From Bartonella apihabitans (GTDB taxonomy: Bacteria > Pseudomonadota > Alphaproteobacteria > Rhizobiales > Rhizobiaceae), in assembly GCF_030758755.1 (NCBI RefSeq), contig NZ_CP132387.1, forward strand, positions 1,178,001 through 1,242,000: a stretch of DNA of 64,000 nucleotides, read 5' to 3'. Made by a program: the position numbers and the translations under genes. The notes beneath the pieces are model-generated. The model was not told the DNA's origin, made no database searches, and saw only the letters and a program-made list of their open reading frames with translations. The first letter of the stretch is position 1. The number at the start of each line of letters is the position of its first letter. Below, piece by piece: positions 28,528-36,911 of this stretch.

Positions 28528-29649
28528 TTAATTACGAAGCGGCATAAGAAGGTAATACACATCATTATCACCATCTTCTTTAATTATGGCGGCACCTCGG
28601 GGTGATTTTGGATCTAAAGCGAAAATGACTTCATCGGCTTCGCAAGCATTCAGTATTTCCAACAACAATTTTCCGTCAAAGCCGGTTTCAATCGCGTTGG
28701 ATGCATTACTATGTGTTACATTAACTTCGGTTGATATTTTACCTTCTGCCTTATTATCGGCGCTCAATAGCAGGATCTTTTTTTCAAAAGAAAAATTAAT
28801 CGGCATATACTTTTTTTGCGTAAAAACAGTCGAAACATTTTTGATGGCGGCTATCAAGTCTGTTCTTTTCAGCCCAAATTTCATGTTATTTTGTGGCACT
28901 ATGACTTTGAAATCAGGATATGTACCATCTATCAATTTTGATATTATCTCTTTTTGCCCCTGGCGCGCGCGAATCTTATTTTCACTGATAGAAATAATCA
29001 CCTGTTCATTCACATTAAAAAAACCTTTAGCTAGCTGCCAAAACTGTCGCGGTATAATTATTGGCGGGAGGTTCGCAATTGATGCGCCGACATCTGTTGC
29101 GAGACAAGCCAATCTGGCCCCATCGGTGGCAACAGATATAAGCTTTTCAGGCTGTTCTTGATCGACACACCAACAGACGCCGTTCAGATAGTAACGAAAT
29201 TCATCTGTACTAATTGACGAGAACAACTTTTTATTGATGCGTTCGAGTTCATCACCACCTATTGTGAACGTCCACTGCCAAACTTTCGTATTATCAGAAG
29301 CCGGCATATTTTTTGCTGAAAGTGTGGGGATAGAAAACGTCTTTTCCCGATCCTTTACCGACAACGAAGTACTGTTGTCGTTAAAATAAATAATTGATTT
29401 TTTTGGCATCGCCCGAACAATTTTTTCTAATGCTCGAGCATTAGCTGTTGTGACAATATTTCCATCACCATTGCAACACAGCGTTACAGTAGCTTGTATA
29501 TTTAAATCGGTCCCAAAAAGTTTTAATTTATTTCCATCCGCTTCGAGAATTACGTTATTCAAAATTTCCATTTCATTGTTGCGCGGACTGGTTATCTTTT
29601 TGAATGTCGCTAATGCAGGCAATAACTCTTCTCTTTTTAAATTTATCAT
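28528..29649 (-). CDS. dnaN: Phage-encoded DNA polymerase III beta clamp
   Basis: 373 residues with three-domain clamp architecture: the start INLKREELLPALATFKKI, a middle domain after about residue 120, and a C-terminal domain ending YYLLMPLRN, where DnaN proteins have their partner-binding M-P-x-R-x end. It is divergent from a host DnaN as far as can be judged. Carrying its own clamp could free phage replication from the host clamp or sequester host polymerases. The start has GGAGA upstream. Confidence 0.88.
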   Translation of the reverse strand: MINLKREELLPALATFKKITSPRNNEMEILNNVILEADGNKLKLFGTDLNIQATVTLCCNGDGNIVTTANARALEKIVRAMPKKSIIYFNDNSTSLSVKDREKTFSIPTLSAKNMPASDNTKVWQWTFTIGGDELERINKKLFSSISTDEFRYYLNGVCWCVDQEQPEKLISVATDGARLACLATDVGASIANLPPIIIPRQFWQLAKGFFNVNEQVIISISENKIRARQGQKEIISKLIDGTYPDFKVIVPQNNMKFGLKRTDLIAAIKNVSTVFTQKKYMPINFSFEKKILLLSADNKAEGKISTEVNVTHSNASNAIETGFDGKLLLEILNACEADEVIFALDPKSPRGAAIIKEDGDNDVYYLLMPLRN

Positions 29650-29666
29650 TTTGAATTCTCCATGAA

Positions 29667-30059
29667 TTATTCATCGCTGGGTGTGCCGGCGTTCAATTGT
29701 TCTGATAATTTTTGCAGATATGTGCGTTCTGTTAAGGCAAGATTGGTGTCGTTCAGAGCAGTTGCAATTTTTGCTTCAATAATTCTTTTTTGCGCTAGCT
29801 GTGACGGCATAAAATCCGTGCCGATCACAACGCTAATAAAACTAAAAAACGAGGCTGCTAAAATTATTTTAGCTGGCAAAATAAGTTCTTGCGGTCGTTT
29901 GCCATCGGCTTTCACATCATAGGCAAAATACATCCACATAATAAAAGCCAATGTACCAATACAAATCACAACAAAAATAAAAGCGATAGAGCCAGATAGA
30001 TAGAAAAATTTATTTGCAACATCGCACCAATATAATGTTTTTATAACGCTATCCATCAT
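29667..30059 (-). CDS. Phage membrane protein with two transmembrane segments
   Basis: 130 residues. Two hydrophobic segments (around residues 22-45 and 67-83) are separated by a charged loop, with a helical Gln/Glu-rich C-terminal tail. It lies just upstream of the clamp gene on the same strand. The topology suggests an inner-membrane protein such as a superinfection-exclusion factor, but this is a guess from position and size. Confidence 0.6.
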   Translation of the reverse strand: MMDSVIKTLYWCDVANKFFYLSGSIAFIFVVICIGTLAFIMWMYFAYDVKADGKRPQELILPAKIILAASFFSFISVVIGTDFMPSQLAQKRIIEAKIATALNDTNLALTERTYLQKLSEQLNAGTPSDE

Positions 30060-30114
30060 TCAGACCTCTTGCTAATTGGTGTTTTTTCGGCTTCATTGGA
30101 AAAGTGAGAGGAAA

Positions 30115-30495
30115 ATGAAAATGCGTATTGGATTGTTTGCCGCAGCTATCGTTTTGTGCGGTGTAAGCATCACACAAGCATCTGCTCAAATGAGCGAAAA
30201 AGAACGCAATCAGTTTTTGCGCGATATGGCTAATATCGTGGCAGCAGAAAGTTTTTGCCATCTTTCTTATGATAATCAGGCTATTTCTGATTATATTGCG
30301 GCCAAAATCCCGCCGACTGATATGGCTTTTGGCGATGATTTCCGAAGAGCGACTTACAACACCAAGATGGTTCTGCAAGAAACGGCGAAAGAACAGAGCG
30401 CAAGAACAATTTATTGCACCGCTGAAATCCGCGCTGCACATCAGCTTGGGTTTATCAAAAACGTGAAAGACGGGCAGCTTCCTTCTTCCTTTTGA
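30115..30495 (+). CDS. Secreted small protein, moron-like
   Basis: The only plus-strand gene in a long minus-strand block. From the ATG at 30115 (after GAGAGGAA) it encodes a signal peptide ending SITQASA and a mature part of about 102 residues with three Cys. It matches no family I know. Its isolated orientation and export signal fit a lysogenic-conversion or exclusion gene expressed from its own promoter. Confidence 0.65.
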   Translation: MKMRIGLFAAAIVLCGVSITQASAQMSEKERNQFLRDMANIVAAESFCHLSYDNQAISDYIAAKIPPTDMAFGDDFRRATYNTKMVLQETAKEQSARTIYCTAEIRAAHQLGFIKNVKDGQLPSSF

Positions 30496-30506
30496 GCTTG
30501 CAGTTT

Positions 30507-31550
30507 TCATTCTGCGGCCTCCGGAATATTTTTGAACAGCGGGCCAAAATCTGGACGTTGCGAATAATCCGGCATGTGCCACTCTGCATTTATCCGCCGC
30601 CGTGCCATCTCCATAAATTTTTTGTTGATTTCAATCAAAACAGCTTTCCGTCCATGGCGTAATGCTACAAGTCCCGTCGTTCCAGCACCGGAAAAAGGAT
30701 CTAAAACCACCCCATTTTTTGGACAGCCTGCCAGAATACAGCGTTCGGCCAGCTCCGGGGGAAATGTCGCAAAATGTTCTCCGGTAAACGGTACTGTTGC
30801 GATATTCCAAACCGGTAGCGGTGCGGGTTCATAATCGCGAAGGTTCCGACCATTGGCGCACTGCTCCGCCTTGCTCATCTGGTCTAAACGTGCCAGCCCG
30901 GCTTGAACCCGATTACCAGGTACTTGGCCGCGCTGACGTTTAACACGGTAGACGCCGCTAACGGCCTTCATATTCCCGTTTGTTTTGTTGCCACCGTTGG
31001 CGCGGCTAGAACCTGTTTGGTGCTCAATGTCTTGCGAAAGTCTCTGAACCGAACTGCCTGCAAGCTTTTGTCTAACAACGCCGGCGTCGTAAAAATAAGT
31101 GGACGCTTTTGTGAAAAGGAAAATTTTCTCATGTGCATTAGCTGGCCGGTCAGTAACACTTTCGGGCATTGGATTTGGCTTCGCCCAAATGATTTCCGAG
31201 CGTACCCACCAACCCGAATTTTGCATAGCGATTGCAAAACGTTGCGGAATTAGGCATAAATCCTTTTTCTTTCCCCAATTTTTGCCGGTCGCGTAACTGT
31301 CGCCATAATTGACGAAACATGTTCCGGACTTCTTGAGAATGCGCTTCACTTCGCCAAAAACTTTGACCATTTTCGCGACGTGTTCATCTGGTGTCGCTTC
31401 GAGGCCTAATTGACCGGATGCACCATAGTCGCGCAGTTGCCAATAAGGTGGGCTGGTCACCACGCAATCAACACTTTCTGCCTGCAAGGTTGGTAAAATC
31501 GCCATGCAGTCGCCTATATATGTTGTGAGGCGTTCGGCTAAGTCAATCAT
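30507..31550 (-). CDS. Site-specific DNA methyltransferase (TSPPYW type)
   Basis: A beta-class amino-methyltransferase: the catalytic motif TSPPYWQLRDYG near residue 32, the target-recognition region in the middle, and the SAM motif LDPFSGAGTTGL near residue 283. I chose the start at 31550, whose ATGA overlaps the stop of the cytosine methylase gene, so the two are co-translated. No cognate restriction gene is present, so it is an orphan modification gene. TSPPYW occurs in both N4-cytosine and N6-adenine enzymes. Confidence 0.9.
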   Translation of the reverse strand: MIDLAERLTTYIGDCMAILPTLQAESVDCVVTSPPYWQLRDYGASGQLGLEATPDEHVAKMVKVFGEVKRILKKSGTCFVNYGDSYATGKNWGKKKDLCLIPQRFAIAMQNSGWWVRSEIIWAKPNPMPESVTDRPANAHEKIFLFTKASTYFYDAGVVRQKLAGSSVQRLSQDIEHQTGSSRANGGNKTNGNMKAVSGVYRVKRQRGQVPGNRVQAGLARLDQMSKAEQCANGRNLRDYEPAPLPVWNIATVPFTGEHFATFPPELAERCILAGCPKNGVVLDPFSGAGTTGLVALRHGRKAVLIEINKKFMEMARRRINAEWHMPDYSQRPDFGPLFKNIPEAAE

Positions 31551-32887
31551 TCCGCAGCCTCCAGCTTTTCTTGCAAAAAGTTTTCTACGAGCTGAATTCG
31601 TTGCCCAATCCACCGCATGCAATTAACGGCCATACTGTTACCTAAAGCCTTGTAGCGCGGGGCGTCGGCGGTTTTTTCGTCAAGTTTTGTGTAATCGTCC
31701 GGAAAACCCATCAGCCGTTCACATTCGATCGGCATCAAGCGACGGACTTGTGTTTTCGTTGCAATCGCTGCCCTTCCGATGCCGTGAAGTGCACCTGGTA
31801 TATTTCCGACCGAATTACCGGTCTTGCCGCCCGATAAGCAATCGAACGCTATTGGTGAACACGCGATCAGATCGCTAGGACTTTTATAATCGCGAGCGGG
31901 AACAGTTGACGCCACATCATTCGCCCCATATTCGCCGCTTGATTGTCGATCGAAAACGGCTTGATTAACGCTGGCGGTTGCTTCAAGCGTATTTGCCACG
32001 TTTGCGTTTGAAATGCCTAATCCATTTGACTGGCTATGTCCGAGTGTGCAAACAAAAAGCGGGCAGCCTGCATCTACGTGCTGATTATCTTGCCCGTATT
32101 TCGTCCCATAATTTGCGTTCAATGTGGAAGCGACCGGCGCGGTTACCGCTGTTTGCTCTTCACCACTTGTTCCAGTGCTTCCCGCAATGCTTGTGGCAAT
32201 GCTCGCCCGCGTTTCTCTGCGCGGCGCAGAATTCCCGCGCAGGCTTTGGGGGTCAAATAATACCGATGCGGGATATTTGTTTGAACCAATATGTCCGACA
32301 AGGAAGACACGCCGACGCCGTTGTGGCACTGCTCTTGGAAACCCGCGTGTTCTGGTAAACTGAGCATCAAGCACTCTCCACGCAATGCTGTACGCGTTTT
32401 CGTACCCTTCGACGTATCCCGAATTCTTCCATCCGCTTTCGGGCTTTTCAACGCGTCGTCCAGTGAACAATCCCAAAATGTCTGCAAAGTCGCGTCCGCC
32501 GCCACTTGTAAACACTCCGGGCACATTCTCCCAAACCAGCCACCGGGGGCGGTATTTGCGAGCAATTTTAGCAAAGATGATGACGAGACTGCTACGGTCT
32601 CCAGCCAATCCTGCTCTAAGACCGGCAATGCTGAAGTCTTGACAAGGGGTTCCACCAACGAGAAGGTCAATTGAGTATTTTCCCCATTTGTCATAATTTT
32701 TCATATCTCCAAGGTTCGGAACACCATTTTGACATGCAGGTTCGTTCGGCATATTGCTGCCGTACCGTTGGGCAAGTAATTGAGAGGGAAATTTTTCGAT
32801 CTCTGAAAAGAATGCCGGTTGCCAACCAAAAGGTTCCCACGCAACTGTTGCAGCTTCGATGCCAGAGCAGACACTGCCGTAAATCAT
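31547..32887 (-). CDS. DNA (cytosine-5-)-methyltransferase
   Basis: A 446-residue C5-cytosine methyltransferase: motif I near the start (GSVCSGIEAA), the catalytic loop GGTPCQDFS with Cys near residue 82, ENV in the next motif (WENVPGV), the QRRRRVF motif, and a C-terminal ALGNSM motif near 427. The target-recognition region lies between about residues 220 and 390. It is an orphan enzyme in an operon with the second methylase, probably protecting phage DNA. GAGGAG precedes the start. Confidence 0.93.
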   Translation of the reverse strand: MIYGSVCSGIEAATVAWEPFGWQPAFFSEIEKFPSQLLAQRYGSNMPNEPACQNGVPNLGDMKNYDKWGKYSIDLLVGGTPCQDFSIAGLRAGLAGDRSSLVIIFAKIARKYRPRWLVWENVPGVFTSGGGRDFADILGLFTGRRVEKPESGWKNSGYVEGYENAYSIAWRVLDAQFTRTRGFPRAVPQRRRRVFLVGHIGSNKYPASVLFDPQSLRGNSAPRRETRASIATSIAGSTGTSGEEQTAVTAPVASTLNANYGTKYGQDNQHVDAGCPLFVCTLGHSQSNGLGISNANVANTLEATASVNQAVFDRQSSGEYGANDVASTVPARDYKSPSDLIACSPIAFDCLSGGKTGNSVGNIPGALHGIGRAAIATKTQVRRLMPIECERLMGFPDDYTKLDEKTADAPRYKALGNSMAVNCMRWIGQRIQLVENFLQEKLEAAE

Positions 32888-32939
32888 TCTGCTGGCTCCT
32901 CATATTTTTTCTGTCCAAATTGGGCGGACATTTGCATGA

Positions 32940-33317
32940 TTATGACCGCCTCCGTTTTTTCACTTCTGTGAATTTTTTCTGACGTGCGTGATAGCCACCT
33001 ATTTGGTAGGTGGTATCTGGTTTTAACCGGCCACCACCGACACGGTCGGGGAGGATAGCCACTGGGTGGCTATCATAATCACCCACGCACTGTTCCCAGG
33101 CGACAGCCAACACAACTACTCCAGCTGATGCTGAAAACGTGACGTTTTCGGCCGCAATCAATAAAACGCTCTCATCGTCCCCTTTAAAATCAACGTGGCA
33201 ACCATCCGCCGCGACAACTACAACTGTTTGTGGACCAATAACCTTAACCTTCGCGTTTTCATCGTTTATAAGTATTCGTTCGTTGTAGACTTCGTAGCTT
33301 AATCTTTTTTTTGTCAT
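32940..33317 (-). CDS. Small beta-rich protein related to the solenoid protein
   Basis: 125 residues. The C-terminal part (GDYDSHPVAILPDRVGGGRLKPDTTYQI) matches that of the beta-solenoid gene two genes upstream, and the middle shows short beta repeats. It overlaps the HigA-like gene as ATGA. It looks like a shortened relative of the solenoid protein. Its function is unknown. Confidence 0.6.
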   Translation of the reverse strand: MTKKRLSYEVYNERILINDENAKVKVIGPQTVVVVAADGCHVDFKGDDESVLLIAAENVTFSASAGVVVLAVAWEQCVGDYDSHPVAILPDRVGGGRLKPDTTYQIGGYHARQKKFTEVKKRRRS

Positions 33318-33622
33318 TCCGCCGCCTCCGCCTTGTCCTGGGTCGCGTTCAGCTTTCCCAGTCGACCAATTTCGTCACGATATTTTCTTTCGCGCTTGGT
33401 CCAGAATTCGGGTGACGAGCCAAAAAAACTACCGAGCCGCTGCGCCATGTCTTTCGTGATTACGGCGTTCCCACTTGTAATTTTGTCCAGGTCTTCAAGT
33501 GAAACATCTAACGCGTTCGCCAATGCTTGACGGTTGTGTCCCGTTTTAACCATTAATCGTTGAATGGTAGCACCAGGCGGCGATATCCAGTCCGGTGAAA
33601 AAGTGTTAAGGCTTTTCGTCAT
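33314..33622 (-). CDS. HigA-like XRE family protein
   Basis: 102 residues of the HigA/VapI type: the start FSPDWISPPGATIQRLM, the helix-turn-helix NRQALANALDVSLEDLDKI, and the tail RLGSFFGSSPEFW. HigA proteins are usually antitoxins beside HigB. No HigB-like gene adjoins it. Instead it is sandwiched, by 4-bp overlaps on both sides, between two beta-repeat proteins, so it is an orphan regulator here or has a new partner. Confidence 0.8.
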   Translation of the reverse strand: MTKSLNTFSPDWISPPGATIQRLMVKTGHNRQALANALDVSLEDLDKITSGNAVITKDMAQRLGSFFGSSPEFWTKRERKYRDEIGRLGKLNATQDKAEAAE

Positions 33623-34371
33623 TTCACCGCTTCCTCTACGACGGAAGCCTCGACGAAACGGCCATTTTTAACGGTATAAATGGTGTCGGGCTTTAAGCCT
33701 TTTTCGCCGATGCGACCGGTAACAAAGCCACGGCAAGTACCTGTGTTATCGTAATCAGCAATGCAAACATATGTACCAAAAGCTCCGCTGACACGACCAA
33801 ACCGACCAACAATTGCAATTATGCTATCTTTGCCATCTGCAGAGCACCACGTTGCATCACCACTGGCAACTAAACGTGATTTTTTTCCGTTACTGTTTAG
33901 AAATGATTTATCGCCACTCGCAGCGACAGAGGCTATATCTGCTGAAGTAATTAGATCGCATGAATAGCCGCTTGATGATAATTGTGAAAACAATCCGCTG
34001 CTCGTTACCTTGGCATTTTCACCGCTAGCTGAAATTGAAGAACAGTCGGCGTTAGTTACAATTGTGTTCTTTTCGCCAGAAACAGAACAAACAAAATCAC
34101 CAATAATATCTTGGTTAAAAATTAACGTATTCTTCGATCCGTTTATAGTGGCGTCTAAAAAACCACCAGTAACAAGCATCTTTTTTGAATTTTTATTCAA
34201 GGCCAAGTAAGAAACTTTTTTTTGACGCTTCTCATATTGGTCAGATTTTTTGGCGTATGTTATTTGAGCTTCAATAACTTTATAGATTGTCTGTTGCTTC
34301 GCTGACAGTCTTACACGCTTTGCAACTTTTACTTCATCACGTAAAAATGTTATCTCTTGTTCTTTTATCAT
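33619..34371 (-). CDS. Beta-solenoid repeat protein (DUF7666-like)
   Basis: 250 residues. After a charged N-terminus, residues about 70-190 consist of a loose repeat built on S-x-G-x...ASGD units, for example VTSSG, LSSSGY, VAASGD and LVASGD. The spacing fits a right-handed beta-helix. The C-terminal IGEKGLKPDTIYTV matches the shorter neighbour. Such proteins occur in phages and mobile elements without a known role. It heads a tight three-gene unit with HigA. Confidence 0.65.
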   Translation of the reverse strand: MIKEQEITFLRDEVKVAKRVRLSAKQQTIYKVIEAQITYAKKSDQYEKRQKKVSYLALNKNSKKMLVTGGFLDATINGSKNTLIFNQDIIGDFVCSVSGEKNTIVTNADCSSISASGENAKVTSSGLFSQLSSSGYSCDLITSADIASVAASGDKSFLNSNGKKSRLVASGDATWCSADGKDSIIAIVGRFGRVSGAFGTYVCIADYDNTGTCRGFVTGRIGEKGLKPDTIYTVKNGRFVEASVVEEAVK

Positions 34372-34382
34372 TTACAGTATCC

Positions 34383-34718
34383 TCACCTATCAAATCTTGG
34401 ATTTTTTGTTTTTGTTCGGTTGTTTTTTTTAGAACCGAGCGGATCAAACAGGCATGATGGCACCGGACCACCAGCCACCCACGCGTCAACTTGAGCCGTG
34501 ACGCTAAAAGCTACGACATTAAAATCAGTATTTTTTGGGATTACGGCATCCAATTCATAAGCACAAAAACGTTTGGATTTCCGGTTTCCAAATTGGTCTT
34601 CGTAAAGATTGTAATAGACTTGATAAGCAACCAAACCGAACGTTTCATATCCAAAGGCTGTCTTGAAAAATTTGTATTCCGGGATTTTTCGTTTAAAGAA
34701 AAATGACAGTATATTCAT
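34383..34718 (-). CDS. Phage hypothetical protein
   Basis: 111 residues starting MNILSFFFKRKI and ending in a Lys/Arg-rich tail. The middle (AFGYETFGLVAYQVYYNLYED) looks like a mixed alpha/beta domain. No family is recognised. It lies 11 bp upstream of the solenoid gene and is probably co-transcribed. Confidence 0.55.
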   Translation of the reverse strand: MNILSFFFKRKIPEYKFFKTAFGYETFGLVAYQVYYNLYEDQFGNRKSKRFCAYELDAVIPKNTDFNVVAFSVTAQVDAWVAGGPVPSCLFDPLGSKKNNRTKTKNPRFDR

Positions 34719-34721
34719 TTT

Positions 34722-34892
34722 TCACCTGCCTTTTATGGTTTTAGTGAATTCAGCCCACAAAACGCGCAGCTCTTTTTCCTCGTTGGCTTGCATTTGGTGA
34801 TCGCCGTCAAGCATGTGTTTCTTCAACTTTGACAGTGTTTTCCCTATCCGAAAAAACAAACCAAGCGCATGTGAAAGATCTATTTCGTTCAT
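34722..34892 (-). CDS. Small helical phage protein
   Basis: 56 residues from the ATG at 34892 (a TTG at 34910 is possible), predicted to be largely helical (ALGLFFRIGKTLSKLKKHML). It lies 3 bp upstream of the next gene in the minus block. The family is unknown. Confidence 0.5.
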   Translation of the reverse strand: MNEIDLSHALGLFFRIGKTLSKLKKHMLDGDHQMQANEEKELRVLWAEFTKTIKGR

Positions 34893-34903
34893 TGTTGTCG
34901 CCT

Positions 34904-35314
34904 TTAACAAACGAACGCTTCAAGGTCGGCAGCAGCCCACCCGCCGATGTCATGAATAAAATCATCATGAAGCCATGCGCTTGGAAACCGTTCTGAACGA
35001 CGGTTTTCGTTAGGAGTAAGCGAAGGTATGGCGCGGTCTTTTAAAAAATTGAATCTCAACCGCAAAAGCTTTATCGGCCATGTTTGCTTTCCAGTCTTAT
35101 TTTTGTAAGCGATCAAAAGGCCGAGACTTGTCTCAACGCGTAAAATTTCCCACGGGTTTGTCAATTCAGCCGGGACAGCTCCGTTAGAGACAAGCCACTT
35201 TTTGAATTTTTTCATCGAAAAACGTTTTTTGCGAGAGACACCAGAAGAAGTGCTGTGTTTCCGATTAGATTTTTCTTTTTGAGCCTGTTTTTTTGCGCAC
35301 GTAGTCATGGTCAT
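34904..35314 (-). CDS. Basic phage hypothetical protein
   Basis: 136 residues. The N-terminal 35 residues are highly basic (Lys/Arg), followed by a domain with WEILRVETSLGLLIAYKNK and a C-terminal HDDFIHDIGGW. Position near the start of the minus block and the basic N-terminus suggest nucleic-acid binding. No family is recognised. Confidence 0.6.
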   Translation of the reverse strand: MTMTTCAKKQAQKEKSNRKHSTSSGVSRKKRFSMKKFKKWLVSNGAVPAELTNPWEILRVETSLGLLIAYKNKTGKQTWPIKLLRLRFNFLKDRAIPSLTPNENRRSERFPSAWLHDDFIHDIGGWAAADLEAFVC

Positions 35315-35371
35315 AAAACCGTTTTAAAAAGGAAGTTTTTGATCAGGGTGAGGAGAGACACTGAAGGCGTT

Positions 35372-35671
35372 TCAGGTTTTAGAGAATAAAGCATCCTCTT
35401 GTTTTTCAATACGACGCAACTCTCCGAGATACTCGTTTGCTATCTTGCCGTAGATTATTCCAAGCAGCCCAACGACGGCGTCCTTGACGCAATCATCAAC
35501 AATCGGACGACATTTTTCTATGCGTTGTTGGGCGGCAAACGTGCCGATCTCTTTCTCCAATTGTCTTTTCCATTTGCAGAGTACGCAATCGGTTCGAATA
35601 TCAATTAATTGAAACGCTCTGTTCAATGTTATTGGCACCGTCTGAATACGCACCTTGTTATCGCTAACCAT
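35372..35671 (-). CDS. First gene of the minus-strand block, hypothetical
   Basis: 99 residues with a CVLCKWKRQLEKEIG segment and a helical C-terminus. AGAGG precedes the ATG at 35671. It is the gene nearest the control region at 35.7-36.26 kb, so it is probably transcribed from the promoter there. Its function is unknown. Confidence 0.6.
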   Translation of the reverse strand: MVSDNKVRIQTVPITLNRAFQLIDIRTDCVLCKWKRQLEKEIGTFAAQQRIEKCRPIVDDCVKDAVVGLLGIIYGKIANEYLGELRRIEKQEDALFSKT

Positions 35672-36260
35672 TTTTGTGACCTCTTATTTTTTGTGAGATC
35701 ATGGTTAACATAATATTTACACTCTGTAAACCGTTTTTTTATTTCAAACACATTTTATCTTCATTACTCGTTTTATAATCGTTTTCACTTCGATTGATGG
35801 TTCGTTCCAATTTTAATATTTTCGTTTATTTTTTTATTTTTTAGAACAAGAGCTTAACAACTTTATATACTTAAACAAGATTGAACATAGTTGAACACTA
35901 GTGAACATGTTTTAACATCACTGCCTTTTGGTGCCAGGTTTGTCAGGTTTAGTGCCATGTTTTCTATAATTTATATATATATTTCAATATATTATAATAA
36001 CTATAAACCTGTCACCAAAGATCGTGAAATATGTTTTTTGACGTTGATATATGACTTTCAGGGTTTTTATATAGCGATTTAAAGGAAAATGGTGACATGT
36101 TTTATATCATCTTGAATTTATTATTCTTTTTCGATGAAACATGGCACTTGACAGGTTAGTTGATGGTTTTATGTTTATTTTTTTGGTGATTGTTGACATA
36201 ATATAATCGAATGAAGTAAAAAATAGTTGATTTTATGTTTATTGTCTCGGAAGGGAATAA
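35672..36260. promoter_or_regulatory. Repeat-rich divergent control region
   Basis: No gene lies in these 589 bp. They hold a TTTACA-CTC-TGTAAA palindrome (35716-35730), three GAACA copies exactly 10 bp apart (35883, 35893, 35903) and at least five copies of a TGGTGMCAKGTTT-like motif. Those are plus at 35929, 35951 and 36090, and minus at 36003-36018 and 36136-36148. A TATAAT at 36202-36207 could serve the rightward regulator gene. The region may be an operator complex or part of the replication origin. Confidence 0.55.
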
Positions 36261-36688
36261 ATGGAAAAGACAATAAAAAAAAGAAATGTGGCGCCAATCG
36301 ATTATATGTTCGAACGAAAACGGATTGATGCGGCACAAAAAAAGCTGCTGATAAGTTTTTAAAAAACTGGCTTGTTTTAACGGCATATGCCGGTTGTGCT
36401 TCGCGTGATTATTCCCGTCCATTTGTTGACGGTGGAAAAATTAGCGGCATTAACGCTAAAGCATTACAATCGCGCCTGGATATCCAAAAAGAAATGTTAA
36501 AAATAAAGGAAATATTGGGCGTGAACGGATACGAGCTGGTTGAAACTATCGTCTGCAAAGAAATAATGATTTCACGAATTGCAAAAAATCAACGACGCCA
36601 AAATTATTTGGCCGAACGTTTCTACGAATGTCTTGATTGTCTTGCCGGTTACTGGTCATTTTTTGATAGGTCGTCAATCGTTCGTTAA
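36261..36688 (+). pseudogene. DUF6456-like late regulator, frameshifted
   Basis: A frame from the ATG at 36261 ends at 36360, and the rest of the protein continues in the -1 frame to 36688. One extra A in the A7 run at 36337-36343 gives about 142 residues: AAQKKAADKFL, CASRDYSRPFVDGG, and LGVNGYELVETIVCKE with a helix-turn-helix-like end. This resembles DUF6456 proteins. The position just before the late promoter is where lambda carries Q, so a late activator role is inferred. It is broken as written, or there is a sequencing error. Confidence 0.6.
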
Positions 36689-36716
36689 TTTTTTCGAAAA
36701 AATATCATTTTTATTG

Positions 36717-36754
36717 TTGACAACATTCATGTTAAGGTGTATGCGTGAAGCATA
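36717..36754 (+). promoter_or_regulatory. Likely late promoter with overlapping palindrome
   Basis: A consensus -35 TTGACA at 36717-36722 is followed after 17 bp by TATGCG, a weak -10. TATGC-GTGAA-GCATA at 36740-36754 is an inverted repeat over the -10. A weak -10 with a palindrome suits an activator-dependent promoter for the late genes. Confidence 0.5.
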
Positions 36755-36775
36755 ATGATAATTGTGTCTTTATGA

Positions 36776-36800
36776 AGCTCGGTTTTTGCCGGGCTTTTTT
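36776..36800 (+). terminator. Rho-independent terminator between late promoter and late genes
   Basis: AGCTCGG, loop TTTTTG, CCGGGCT and then a T-run form a typical terminator. It lies only about 50 bp after the likely promoter and 110 bp before the first late gene. That suggests a short RNA or an antitermination point. Confidence 0.7.
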
Positions 36801-36911
36801 GTTATCTAGCATTTTGCAGGAAAACGGCAAAGCACGACAACAGTCTCCTATTGATTATTAGCAATAATGTTGTGACAAGTTCCTGCAAATTTTTTAAAAA
36901 AGTAATGGCTA

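Noticed and set aside
36156..36422. An 88-codon minus-strand frame in the control region
   Set aside because: It overlaps the regulator gene and the motif array, is rich in His, Phe and Lys from AT-rich DNA, and has no plausible start signal.
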